Part shown: positions 7,819-16,581 of the stretch, piece by piece
Layout: each line of letters opens with the position of its first letter
Numbering within the stretch: the stretch's first letter is position 1
From: Verrucomicrobiota bacterium
Lineage (GTDB): Bacteria; Verrucomicrobiota; Verrucomicrobiia; Limisphaerales; UBA9464
Direction of reading: 5' to 3'
NCBI GenBank assembly: GCA_016871615.1
Contig: VHCX01000009.1
Location: forward strand, 1-64,000
DNA length: 64,000 nucleotides
Made by a program: the position numbers and the translations under genes
The notes under the pieces: generated by a model
Seen by the model: the letters and a program-made list of their open reading frames with translations, nothing else
The model's database searches: none
What the model was told of the DNA's origin: nothing

Positions 7819-9585
7819 ATGAGCGAACCACTGGAGATCAACCTCGACCTCGACAAACTATTCCAGCCTGCCTGGGCCACCTCACCGACGGACCCCAACA
7901 AGTATGCCCGGTACGATGGCACCGAAGGGGAATCCCGGGGGGACCGGCGTTTCGGTCGAGGCGACCGCCCTCCCCGCCGCGACGGCGGGTTCGGCGGGCC
8001 CCGCGGAGGTCCGGGCGGCGATCGTGGACCCCGTCCCGGGGGCTTCGGCGGACCCGGCGGACCACGTTCTGGCGGTGACCGGGGCCCGCGCCCCGGAGGC
8101 GATCGCGGACCGAGGCCCCAGGGTCAGGGTGGCGGCGCACCGGGCATCGCCTGGGATCCCAAGGGCGGCCCCCGGCGCGATGGTCCGGGCCGGGGCCCGC
8201 GTCGTCCGGACTTCCGTCCGGAGCCCCTCATCCCGGTCGAACTCACGATCACGCCCGAACCGGGTGGCGTCAGTTCCCTCGCCCGGCAGATCAAGCTCAG
8301 CGGCCGCGCCTACCCGCTCTTCGAGGTGGCCGGTCTCGTGATGCAGAAGCCCGACCGCTACGCGGTGGGCTTCAAGGTCATCAAGCGCCGCGACGAGGCC
8401 GCCAAGAAGGACGTGCCCGTCCAACCGCTCTTCGTGTGCAGCCTCGACGACACCCTCTGGCTGAGCGAGGCGGCCGCGACCGACCACGCCCTCAAGGCGC
8501 ATTTCGACACCTTCTACCAGACGCAGAAGCTCCCTTGCGACCCTCCCAAGGGCGTCTGGACGCTCGTGGCGCAGTGCGGGATGACCGGCGAACTGCTCGG
8601 ACCCCCGAATTTCCACGGGTACCAGGAAAAGTTGCGCAAGCTGCACGCCGACCGCTTCTCCCGGATGAACTTCGACGCGTACAAGAACCGCGTGAAGATC
8701 GTCAAGGACGAGGCCGTGGTGAAGCAGTGGACCGAGTCGGTCAGCTTCCGCTTCGAGTACACGGCGCTCAACGTGCCGGAGCCCAAGGTGTTCCAGTCCA
8801 TGGACGAGGTCCGGGCCCACTTCATCGAGGTCCACCAGCCGACCATCATCCGGCAGGTCGATTCCTTCGCGCCGAAGGCCGATGTCAAGCTGCCCGGGCC
8901 GCTGCAGACCCTGACGCGCGTCGCGCTCGACAAGGAAAAGCGGTTCCCGATCCGCATCGCCACGGCCCTCAGCGGCACCTTCGCCTCGATGGGTCTCCAG
9001 TTCTTCAAGCGTGACAAGACGGTGGTCCACGTGGCCGTGGCGCGCCCGCATCATCTCGACATCGAGACCAGCGTCGTCTCCGAGACCACCCGGAAGATCA
9101 TCGAGCACATCAACGCCAACGTCGGGACCAACCGCAAACGCTTGGTCGAGACCCTCGCGCCGAGCCCGGCGCCCGCCGAGGCCCCGGCTGAGGGTGGAGC
9201 GGCCCCGGCGCCGACGCCGTTGACGGCCGAGCAGCAGGCCGTGCTCAACGACCTGCACTGGCTCATCCATCAGGGCCATGTCATCGAGTTCGCCAGCGGC
9301 ATGCTCGAGACGGCCAAGAAGCCGGCCCCCCGCCCGGCCCCGGCCCCGAAGCCCGGCCGGAAGGCTGACAAGCCCGCCGGTGACGCGGCCGCGACCCCGG
9401 CGGTCGAGGCTCCTGCGGCGATCCCATCCGACGAATCCATCCCGGCGGCCGAAATGGCGGCGACGCTGGCCCAAGAGGCGCCGGCCGAGGAGTCCTCGAC
9501 GCCCGCCCTGGGCCAACCGGCGGCCGAAACGGCGGCCGAGCCCGCTGCCGAGGCGGCCGCGGAGAATTTGCCGCAGACGGCCTGA
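7819..9585 (+). CDS. Unrecognised RGG/proline-glycine-rich protein with large conserved-looking core
   Basis: A 588-residue protein with no family I can name. Residues ~1-30 form a short acidic start. Residues ~35-130 are a low-complexity Gly/Arg/Pro/Asp region with repeated GGDRGPRPGG-like units, resembling RNA-binding RGG boxes. Residues ~135-440 look like a folded core that includes VWTLVAQCGMTGELLGPPN and a long charged helix-rich part. The last ~140 residues are Ala/Pro/Glu-rich and disordered. There is no signal peptide, so it is likely cytoplasmic. It follows scpA by about 150 bases and is followed by a clear intrinsic terminator. RNA binding or translation regulation is a guess from the RGG region. 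Confidence 0.7.
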   Translation: MSEPLEINLDLDKLFQPAWATSPTDPNKYARYDGTEGESRGDRRFGRGDRPPRRDGGFGGPRGGPGGDRGPRPGGFGGPGGPRSGGDRGPRPGGDRGPRPQGQGGGAPGIAWDPKGGPRRDGPGRGPRRPDFRPEPLIPVELTITPEPGGVSSLARQIKLSGRAYPLFEVAGLVMQKPDRYAVGFKVIKRRDEAAKKDVPVQPLFVCSLDDTLWLSEAAATDHALKAHFDTFYQTQKLPCDPPKGVWTLVAQCGMTGELLGPPNFHGYQEKLRKLHADRFSRMNFDAYKNRVKIVKDEAVVKQWTESVSFRFEYTALNVPEPKVFQSMDEVRAHFIEVHQPTIIRQVDSFAPKADVKLPGPLQTLTRVALDKEKRFPIRIATALSGTFASMGLQFFKRDKTVVHVAVARPHHLDIETSVVSETTRKIIEHINANVGTNRKRLVETLAPSPAPAEAPAEGGAAPAPTPLTAEQQAVLNDLHWLIHQGHVIEFASGMLETAKKPAPRPAPAPKPGRKADKPAGDAAATPAVEAPAAIPSDESIPAAEMAATLAQEAPAEESSTPALGQPAAETAAEPAAEAAAENLPQTA

Positions 9586-9605
9586 GCCGGGACATCCGAA
9601 CCGGG

Positions 9606-9634
9606 AACGGCACCCCTCCGGGGGTGCCGTTTTC
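9606..9634 (+). terminator. Rho-independent terminator after the RGG-protein gene
   Basis: A perfect 11-bp stem (AACGGCACCCC / GGGGTGCCGTT) with a TCCG tetraloop is followed by TTCC, 20 bases after the stop codon at 9585. The upstream-most start of the next ORF (GTG 9624) falls inside this stem, which argues that prfC really starts further downstream. Confidence 0.85.
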
Positions 9635-9665
9635 CTTGGAGCCCCCAACGAAACGGACCATCCGC

Positions 9666-10520
9666 GTGACCCTGCAGGAGGAAATCCAACGCCGGCGCAC
9701 CTTCGCGATCATCTCCCATCCCGACGCCGGCAAGACGACCCTCACCGAAAAACTCCTGCTCTACGGCGGCGCGGTGCAGCTGGCCGGCTCGGTCACCGCC
9801 CGCAAGAACCAGCGCGCCACCACCTCCGACTGGATGGAACTGGAGAAGAAGCGCGGCATTTCCATCAGTTCCACGGTGCTGCAGTTCGAGTATTCCGGCT
9901 ACCGGATCAACCTGCTCGACACTCCCGGCCACAAGGACTTCTCCGAGGACACCTATCGCGTGCTCACCGCCGTCGACGCCGTCATCATGGTCATTGACGC
10001 CGGCAAGGGCGTGGAGTCCCAGACCCGCAAGCTCTTCGAGGTATGCGCCCGACGCGGCGTGCCGATCTTCACCTTCATCAACAAGCTCGACCGGCCGTCC
10101 CGCGACCCGATCCAACTGATGGACGAACTCGAGGCCGTGCTGGGCCTCCGTTCCTGCGCCATGAACTGGCCTCTGGGCAATGGACCTGAATTCCGGGGGA
10201 TCTACGACCGGGCCGAGAAGAAGGTGCACCTGTTCGAACGCGTGGTGGGCGGCATGTATCGGGCCCCGGTCAACGTGACCGGGCTCGACGACCCGATCGT
10301 GGGCGAGAAGCTCGATGAACTCACCTACGCCACGGTGCGCGAGCAGATCGAGATGGTGGAACTGGCCGGGGCCTCCTTCGACCATGGCGAGGTTCTGGCC
10401 GGAAGGCTTACCCCGGTGTTCTTCGGTTCGGGCGTGAACAACTTCGGCGTCCAACTGCTGCTGGACCGCTTCCTGCAATATTCGTCTGCGCCCCGGGGCC
10501 GTGCGGTTGCCACGGAATAG
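9666..10520 (+). CDS. prfC: Truncated peptide chain release factor 3-like GTPase (G domain only)
   Basis: A 284-residue protein closely resembling the first half of RF3, the GTPase that recycles RF1/RF2. It starts at GTG 9666 (TLQEEIQRRRTFAIISHPD). It carries G1 SHPDAGKTT, the switch segment ARKNQRATTSDWM, G3 DTPGHKD and G4 NKLD, and ends shortly after FFGSGVNNFGV. Normal RF3 is ~530 residues and continues with two beta-barrel domains that contact the ribosome. Here the frame stops at AVATE and no continuation exists in any frame before the convergent gene at 10601. It is either a gene truncated by deletion or a shortened lineage form. The G motifs remain intact. Confidence 0.85.
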   Translation: MTLQEEIQRRRTFAIISHPDAGKTTLTEKLLLYGGAVQLAGSVTARKNQRATTSDWMELEKKRGISISSTVLQFEYSGYRINLLDTPGHKDFSEDTYRVLTAVDAVIMVIDAGKGVESQTRKLFEVCARRGVPIFTFINKLDRPSRDPIQLMDELEAVLGLRSCAMNWPLGNGPEFRGIYDRAEKKVHLFERVVGGMYRAPVNVTGLDDPIVGEKLDELTYATVREQIEMVELAGASFDHGEVLAGRLTPVFFGSGVNNFGVQLLLDRFLQYSSAPRGRAVATE

Positions 10521-10600
10521 CCGGGAGTCCCGGAGTCCCCCAGTCCCCGGCCCCCAAGCGACCTGGAATCACTCCGGGGCTCGGCACGGGCCGTCCGCGT

Positions 10601-11599
10601 TCAACGCGACGATGCCTTCGATCCCGTGGCCCGGGATGGCTTCAACGGCTTCGGGGACTTCTTCGGGGTCTCGCCAGACGTGGACGCCCGGGCGGGTTTC
10701 GCCCGACCGGCGGCCTTCGGGCCACGGCCCGGGAAGGTCAATTCGGCGATGCCGGATTTGTCGAGTTCACCCAAGCCGGCGGCGACCATCCGCTGGTACT
10801 GGCCCAGGGCGGCTTGGGCGAGCGGAAGCTTCACCCGGGCCTGCTTCGCGAGTTGGACGGCGATGCCGGAATCCTTGGCCGCATGGGCGGCGCTGAAGTA
10901 GCAGGCGTGGTCGCGCTTCTGCATGTCCTCGCCGTCGGTCTCGAGCACCCGCGAGTTGGCCCCGGTCTGAGAAAACACCTCGCGGAGCATCGCCAGGTCG
11001 AGACCCAGGGCGGCCCCGAGGCCCAGGCCCTCGGCCAGACCTGCGGTGTTGATGTTCATCACCATGTTGACCAGCGCCTTGACCTGCGCGGCGGTTCCGG
11101 CCGGACCGATGCGCCGTCGCGAGGCCGAGAGTACGGCCAACACCGGTTCGGCCCGCTCGCAGGCCGCCGCCTCGCCACCGATCATCAGATAAAGGGTTCC
11201 CTGCCGGGCCTGGGTGATGCTCGAGGCCATGCAGGCCTCGACGCTCTGGGCCCCGACGGACTTCGCACGGGCCTCCACCGTGACATGGGTCTGCGGGCTG
11301 ACGGTGGCGCAATTGATGAACAACCGCTGCGCGGCCCCCTTCAGCAGGCTGTCGCCCTTCGTCGCGAACAACGCCTCCATGGCCGCGTCATCGGTGACGA
11401 CCGTGATCACCACGTCGGCCAGGGCCGTCACGGCGGCCAGACGTGCCGGTGCCTCGCACCCCAGCTCGGCGGCCAGCGCCTGGGCCTGCTTGCGACGAAG
11501 GTCATGCACGGCGGTGACCGCGAATCCTGATTCCTTGAGGCGGCGGGCCATGTTGGCCCCCATGCGTCCGACTCCCACACAGGCGATTCTGAGGCTCAT
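10601..11599 (-). CDS. NAD(P)-dependent beta-hydroxyacid dehydrogenase (3-hydroxyisobutyrate dehydrogenase family)
   Basis: A 332-residue member of the HIBADH/tartronate-semialdehyde reductase family. The Rossmann fold starts at IACVGVGRMGANMA. The substrate region has a SITQARQGTLYLMIGG segment (family form usually GxxxAxxGxLxxMxGG). The KALVNMVMN segment carries the expected catalytic lysine, and the all-alpha domain follows. About 40 extra residues at the C-terminus are Lys/Pro/Ser-rich and probably disordered. ATG 11599 was chosen because the glycine-rich loop follows directly; the longer ORF adds 17 unlikely residues. The exact substrate is unknown, and glyoxylate/succinic-semialdehyde reductase activity is an alternative. 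Confidence 0.85.
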   Translation of the reverse strand: MSLRIACVGVGRMGANMARRLKESGFAVTAVHDLRRKQAQALAAELGCEAPARLAAVTALADVVITVVTDDAAMEALFATKGDSLLKGAAQRLFINCATVSPQTHVTVEARAKSVGAQSVEACMASSITQARQGTLYLMIGGEAAACERAEPVLAVLSASRRRIGPAGTAAQVKALVNMVMNINTAGLAEGLGLGAALGLDLAMLREVFSQTGANSRVLETDGEDMQKRDHACYFSAAHAAKDSGIAVQLAKQARVKLPLAQAALGQYQRMVAAGLGELDKSGIAELTFPGRGPKAAGRAKPARASTSGETPKKSPKPLKPSRATGSKASSR

Positions 11600-11646
11600 G
11601 AGGGTCTGATTCCCGGTCTTCGATCCTGGATCTCTGGTCTCGTCCC

Positions 11647-14298
11647 TCAACGCTCGTTCCGCACCCCTGCGGTGACCCCGGAAGCCGTGGCCCGCGGATG
11701 CGACAGGTCGAGGAGGTCGATCAGGACCCGCTCGGCCTCCCGGAGATTCACGTCGGCGGCAACCCCCTCCTCCTCCTCCTCGCCGTCCTCCTGTCCGGCC
11801 TCGCGCTGCCGGCGGCGCTCGGCGGCGGCATCCTTCCCGTTGCCGGCCTTCAGGGCGCGTGCGTCGCGGGCGGTGGCGGCGACGACCGGCTTGGCCGCCT
11901 TGGGCTCCGGAAGCCCGGCCTGGGAGGCGTTCTTGAGCGTGATCTCGTAGGTCAGGGGTTCGGTCTCGTTGCGACCCCGGATCTCCGTCTTGCGCACGGC
12001 AGCGCGGTCCCGGTCGGCGTCCATTTCCTGGCGACGCTTCTTCTCGTTCAGCGACACCGTCCGGTCGGCCAATTGCTTGCGGTAGCGTTCGATGTCCTCA
12101 CCGATGTAGGCGTAGTCCTTGTCCTTGGACACCCGGTCCCCCGACCGCTTCTGAAGTTCGGGAAGAGCCCGGGTGAACCGGTCGGTCTTCTCGAAGCGGA
12201 TCGGCGGGATGGTGTTCCATGGCAGTGCATTGCTCAGGGCGGACTCCCCGATGTCGGCGAAGTTGTTGATGCTCGGAAGCACCACGTCGGGCACCACCCC
12301 CTTGAGCTGGGTCGAGGAACCCGAGGGCCGGTAGAACTTGCTGATGGTGACCTTGACTTGGCCAGGTTTTCCCGCACCGCGATAGAAGGGTTCGAGGCTT
12401 TGGAGGTTCTGGACGGTGCCCTTGCCATGGGTGGAGCTGTCGCCCACCACCACCGCGCGCCCGTAGTCCTGAAGGGCACCGGCGAGGATCTCGGACGCCG
12501 AGGCGCTGAAACGGCTGGTGAGCACCACCAGGGGGCCGTCGTAAAGGACGTTGGCGTCGTCATCCTCGAGGATGCGCTGCTGGCCGAGCGAATTGACCAC
12601 CTGGACCACCGGTCCGGTCTTGATGAAGAGCCCGGTGAGGCTGACGCATTCCTCCAGCGAGCCGCCCCCGTTGCGACGGAGGTCGAGCACCACGCCGTCG
12701 ACCCCCTCGGACATGAGCTTGCGCAACAGCTTCGCGACATCCGCCGTCGGGCTCTTGGTCACGCCGTTGCCGCCGATCGCGCCACTGTAGAAGGCCGGCA
12801 GGTCGATGACGCCGATGCGGTTGGTCTTTCCCGGGCCGCCGGGCATCAGGACCAGCTTGGCCTTGGCCTCCTGCTCCTCGAGCGGGATGGTGTCACGGGT
12901 GATGGTGACGCTCTTCCGGGTGCTCAGGTCCGCACCGCTGGGGATGTAGGTCAGGGTCACCTTGGACCCCTTGGGCCCCCGGATCTGCTCGACCACCTTC
13001 TGCAGCTTCTCGTCGATGACATCCACCGCTGCCTGACGGTCCTGGGCCACGGCCACGATCTTGTCGCCCGCCTTGAGGGACTTGCTCTTCTCGGCAGGGC
13101 TGCCCGGCTTGATCTCGGTGATGGTCGCATAGCCGTCCTCGCTCGTGAGCACGGCCCCGATGCCGACAAAGGACAGCGTCATCGACATGCTGAATGCCTC
13201 CTCCTCGCGCGGCCCGAAGTAGTTGGTGTGAGGGTCATAGGAGTGCGCCAGCGAATCGAGGTACCACTGGAGCACCTCCTTGGACTCAAACTGCTTCAGG
13301 TTGCGCATCACCCGGTTGTAGCGGCGGGTCAGGGTCTTCACGATCTCGTCGTGGCGATCTCCCTGGAGGTTCGCCTCGAAGTAGGTCCGAAGGTCGCCGG
13401 GCCCACGGAACTTGCCGGCCTCGGCCAGCTTGGCCACGACGGGCGATCGGTTGGTGGACAGGTGCGCGTGGAGACGGATCTCGAGGTCGGCCAGGTAAAG
13501 GTCGGCCACCTTCTTGCCTCCGGAAAAGAGCGGCTTGGCGGGCTTCTTCGCCTCGGCCGGCTTGGGTGGATTCGAGGCGGCCGCATTGGTGGCCGCACCC
13601 GGGGCCTCCGCATCAGGCGGCTGGGTCATCAGGATCCACACATTGGTGGCCATGGTGGCGAAGTCCCGGTTGAGCTTCTCGGAGAGGTACTCGAAGCGCA
13701 GGCGGTCCTTCCAGAGACCCTGCAGCTCGGCCTGATCCCTGGGGCGGGCGGCCTCCTTCCGGTTGAGGAGGATCCTCGTGTCGGCATCGAAGGTGAACTT
13801 CTCGGTCTTGAGCAGCGACTGGACGAGGGCGTATTGCTGGTCGATCCGCTGAAGATAGCGGTTGAAGATCTCGTAGGCCGGACGGGTGTCACCCCGGCGG
13901 AGCGTGAGGTCGTCGAGCTGGTGGCGGTAGGCGGCAAACTCCTCGTAGTCGGCCGACGTGAAATACAGGCGCTGCGGGTCGAGCGATTCCAGATACCGCT
14001 CGAAGAAGCGCTCCGACACACGGTCATCGAACTCCTTCCGGAGGAAATGGGTCCTCTCGATCATCCGGGCCGCCAACCGGGCGATCTCGCCGCTGGACTC
14101 CTCCGGGGCGAGGGTCTTGGGATCGGTGAACTTCGAGGGAAGCACCCCGGTGTCCGGAGTGGCGGCATGGAGCGCCGGCGAGGGCGCGGCCAGATCGCCC
14201 GACGATTTGCCCGAACCTTTGGCCGCGGGGGAGTCCTTGGCGAGGCCACCGAACTGCAGGCAGAGGCAGGCCAGAAGCGACAGCACCCTATGTTTCAT
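11647..14298 (-). CDS. prc: Tail-specific (C-terminal processing) periplasmic protease
   Basis: An 883-residue S41 protease of the Prc/Tsp type. It degrades periplasmic proteins with nonpolar C-termini and trims envelope proteins. It has an N-terminal signal peptide (MKHRVLSLLACLCLQFGG), a helical N-terminal domain, a PDZ domain at about 365-450, the S41 core with SASASEI (nucleophile serine near 598) and HGKGTVQ (general-base lysine near 624), and a C-terminal DUF3340-like region ending in a Glu/Arg-rich tail. ATG 14298 is the only start giving a signal peptide; the 1273-residue ORF upstream of it is a shadow. A good promoter abuts the start codon. Confidence 0.9.
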   Translation of the reverse strand: MKHRVLSLLACLCLQFGGLAKDSPAAKGSGKSSGDLAAPSPALHAATPDTGVLPSKFTDPKTLAPEESSGEIARLAARMIERTHFLRKEFDDRVSERFFERYLESLDPQRLYFTSADYEEFAAYRHQLDDLTLRRGDTRPAYEIFNRYLQRIDQQYALVQSLLKTEKFTFDADTRILLNRKEAARPRDQAELQGLWKDRLRFEYLSEKLNRDFATMATNVWILMTQPPDAEAPGAATNAAASNPPKPAEAKKPAKPLFSGGKKVADLYLADLEIRLHAHLSTNRSPVVAKLAEAGKFRGPGDLRTYFEANLQGDRHDEIVKTLTRRYNRVMRNLKQFESKEVLQWYLDSLAHSYDPHTNYFGPREEEAFSMSMTLSFVGIGAVLTSEDGYATITEIKPGSPAEKSKSLKAGDKIVAVAQDRQAAVDVIDEKLQKVVEQIRGPKGSKVTLTYIPSGADLSTRKSVTITRDTIPLEEQEAKAKLVLMPGGPGKTNRIGVIDLPAFYSGAIGGNGVTKSPTADVAKLLRKLMSEGVDGVVLDLRRNGGGSLEECVSLTGLFIKTGPVVQVVNSLGQQRILEDDDANVLYDGPLVVLTSRFSASASEILAGALQDYGRAVVVGDSSTHGKGTVQNLQSLEPFYRGAGKPGQVKVTISKFYRPSGSSTQLKGVVPDVVLPSINNFADIGESALSNALPWNTIPPIRFEKTDRFTRALPELQKRSGDRVSKDKDYAYIGEDIERYRKQLADRTVSLNEKKRRQEMDADRDRAAVRKTEIRGRNETEPLTYEITLKNASQAGLPEPKAAKPVVAATARDARALKAGNGKDAAAERRRQREAGQEDGEEEEEGVAADVNLREAERVLIDLLDLSHPRATASGVTAGVRNER

Positions 14299-14305
14299 AA
14301 CGGTT

Positions 14306-14334
14306 ACTATGGTTTGAGACTCGGGGTTTGCCAA
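14306..14334 (-). promoter_or_regulatory. Sigma-70-like promoter for prc
   Basis: On the minus strand TTGGCA (5/6 of the -35 consensus) and CATAGT (4/6 of the -10) are separated by exactly 17 bases. Only seven bases separate the -10 from the prc ATG at 14298. Transcription would start at or next to the start codon, giving a leaderless or nearly leaderless mRNA. Confidence 0.5.
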
Positions 14335-14396
14335 CCGAAGTTGCGGGTGCGGAGCCGGCGTCGAACGGGGGGTGGGACTCGCGATCCCGGGACGCC

Positions 14397-15617
14397 TCAG
14401 CCGCCCGAGGGCGACCGCGGTTTCCAGACATAGCGGAACATCAGCACCCGCAAGGCCGCCGTCAGGGGGATCGCCAGGATGCCGCCGAGCAGGCCACCGA
14501 GAAGCGTGGTGCCGACCATGACCGCGATGATGATGGTCAATGGATGCAGCCCCACCCGGTCGCCCATGATCTTCGGCGAGATGACCAGGCCCTCGAGCGT
14601 CTGGACCACGGCGAAGACCGCCAGCACCTGGGCCGGCAGGACCCAGTCGCCCGAGCTGGCGAAGCCCACGACCAGTGCGGCGACACAGGTGGTGATGGCC
14701 CCGAGGAACGGGATCATGGTCAGCACGGTGGCCATGAGCCCGATGATGAAGGCGTAAGGCAGCCCGATGAGCAGGAAACCCAGCGTGTAGAGCGCCCCGT
14801 CGCAGATGGCGACCAGGAGCTGGCTGCGGAAGAACACGATCAGGTAGTCGTTGATGGACCGGAGGATGAACACCAGCTCGTCCTTGAACTCCGAGTTGCG
14901 CACCGGCAGGTAGTCGGTCCATTCCCGCTCGATCCCGCGCTTCTCGAGCAGGAAGTAGAACGCGTAGACCGGGACCAGGAACAGGCCCGCGAGCATCCCG
15001 AACCCACCGCTCACCTTGCCCAACTGTTCCAGGAGCCAGGATCCTCCCGCCGGCAGAAGGTTGACCAGCCAGGCCGAGGCGGCCTTCAGCGACACGACCG
15101 CCTGGGGATCGGGCGGCCGGGAATCGCCCACGGTCGGGGTGGGATCCGGGCCCCGGTTGGTCGAGGCACCCGTCGGGGGCAGGGCCGAGCGCAGCTCCAG
15201 CAGCTTGCGGACGAGCACCGGCGGGTTGGTGCTCCAGGACTCGACCTCGTGCTGGAAACGCTGCCGGTATTGGGGCACCCGCTCCGCGAACTGCCGGGTC
15301 TCCCGGAAGACCTGCGGGATGACGCTGGCGAAGACACCACCCATCAGGACCAGCGCCGTCGCGAAGACCAGCGCGATGGCGCGGGCCCGCGGGAGCCCAC
15401 GCCGCTCGATGAGGTCCACCAGCGGATCCAGCAGATAGGCCAGCACCCCCGCCAGCGCCAGCGGCCACAGGACCGGAGAGAGCACCCTGAGCACCTGGCC
15501 GATTCCCCAGATGGCCCCGGCGATCAGGGCCACGAGCACGGCGACGGCCAGGGCCGTCGCGATGCCCCAGAGGAGGCGGACCTGGGTCGGGTGCGGAGGC
15601 GGCAGGGAGGGGTTCAT
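14397..15617 (-). CDS. AI-2E family transporter (PerM/YdiK-like membrane protein)
   Basis: A 406-residue polytopic membrane protein of the AI-2E transporter superfamily, whose members export small molecules or act as ion/proton antiporters; AI-2 transport has been shown for only a few. An N-terminal pair of hydrophobic segments is followed by LAGVLAYLLDPLVDLIERRG (family-typical near residue 60), then a soluble segment, then a C-terminal block with LIGLPYAFIIGLMATVLTMIPFLG and ISPKIMGDRVGLHPLTII, the most conserved part of the family. ATG 15617 was chosen over 15677 because the preceding 20 codons lack coding character. The substrate is unknown. Confidence 0.85.
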   Translation of the reverse strand: MNPSLPPPHPTQVRLLWGIATALAVAVLVALIAGAIWGIGQVLRVLSPVLWPLALAGVLAYLLDPLVDLIERRGLPRARAIALVFATALVLMGGVFASVIPQVFRETRQFAERVPQYRQRFQHEVESWSTNPPVLVRKLLELRSALPPTGASTNRGPDPTPTVGDSRPPDPQAVVSLKAASAWLVNLLPAGGSWLLEQLGKVSGGFGMLAGLFLVPVYAFYFLLEKRGIEREWTDYLPVRNSEFKDELVFILRSINDYLIVFFRSQLLVAICDGALYTLGFLLIGLPYAFIIGLMATVLTMIPFLGAITTCVAALVVGFASSGDWVLPAQVLAVFAVVQTLEGLVISPKIMGDRVGLHPLTIIIAVMVGTTLLGGLLGGILAIPLTAALRVLMFRYVWKPRSPSGG

Positions 15618-15663
15618 CGGGGCGCTGCAGGTCGGGGTGTGGAAGTGACCCGGCGGGTCGGAC

Positions 15664-16473
15664 TCAGGCCATGGCACGGGCCTTGTCGGCGGCGGCGCGA
15701 ACGGCCCCGATCAACGCCGCCCGGACCCCACCCTTCTCGAGCGCGTGGATGGCCTCGATGGTGGTGCCGCCGGGGCTGCACACGGCATCCTTGAGGGCCC
15801 CCGGATGCTGCCCGGTCTCCAGCACCATCTTGGCGGCGCCCAGCAGGGTCTGGGCCGCCAGGCGCTGGGCGACATCGCGGGGCAGTCCGGCGGCGACACC
15901 GCCGTCGGCGAGCGCCTCGATCATCAGGAATCCATAGGCCGGGCCGCTGCCGCTGACGCCGGTCACGGCGTCCAGGAGTTTCTCCTTCACCTCTAGGGCC
16001 AACCCCACGGATCCGAGGAACGACTGGACCTGCCCGGCGTCGGCCTGGGTCGCGCTGGTCCCGACCGAGAAGGCCGAGGCGCTGGCCCCGACGAGGGCCG
16101 GGGTGTTGGGCATCACGCGGACGATCCGGAGGCCTTTCGGCGCGGCCCCTTCCATGCGGGCCAGGGTCACCCCGGCGGCGATGCTGACCACGAGGTGCCT
16201 GGACACCTCCCAGAGGTGCGACAACTCCGAGAGGAGGCCCACAACCTGGTCGGGCTTCACCGCCACCACCACGAGGTCGGAGGCGGTGACGACCTCGGCG
16301 TTGCCACCGGTGACCCGGGCACCGGTGGCCTGGGCGAAGGCCTCGCGGGCGGCCGCGACCGGATCGCTGGCGATGACGTTCCCGGCGGGCACCACCCCGG
16401 CCTGGATCACCCCTCGGGCCAGCGCCGTGGCCATCTTGCCGGCTCCCAGGAAGCCGATCGAAACACGATTCAT
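15664..16473 (-). CDS. proC: Pyrroline-5-carboxylate reductase
   Basis: A 269-residue ProC, which reduces 1-pyrroline-5-carboxylate to L-proline with NAD(P)H in the last step of proline synthesis. The nucleotide loop IGFLGAGKMATALARG is at the N-terminus. VMPNTPALVGASASAF lies in the middle. The family signature GVSGSGPAYGFLMIEALADG is near residue 170, and SPGGTTIEAIHALEKGG near 235. Length matches the family. It lies 46 bases upstream of the AI-2E-type gene on the same strand and could be co-transcribed with it. proA and proB are not in the window. Confidence 0.95.
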   Translation of the reverse strand: MNRVSIGFLGAGKMATALARGVIQAGVVPAGNVIASDPVAAAREAFAQATGARVTGGNAEVVTASDLVVVAVKPDQVVGLLSELSHLWEVSRHLVVSIAAGVTLARMEGAAPKGLRIVRVMPNTPALVGASASAFSVGTSATQADAGQVQSFLGSVGLALEVKEKLLDAVTGVSGSGPAYGFLMIEALADGGVAAGLPRDVAQRLAAQTLLGAAKMVLETGQHPGALKDAVCSPGGTTIEAIHALEKGGVRAALIGAVRAAADKARAMA

Positions 16474-16581
16474 GCGCCCGTGTTCCTACCAGCCACCGCA
16501 CGGGCCGGACATGGGAAAATCGACGGACCGTCTCCAATCGGCACCCGGCCGCCCGGAGGTCACCGGCGACCGCCGCCCTGC

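Noticed and set aside
9624-9665. Upstream GTG start for the truncated prfC
   Set aside because: It lies within the stem of the terminator at 9606-9634, and the extra 14 codons are not part of the RF3 family start.
11698-14433. 911-residue plus-strand ORF opposite prc
   Set aside because: It is the antisense shadow of the tail-specific protease gene, rich in Gly/Arg/His/Leu with no family motif. Long antisense ORFs are expected at this GC content.
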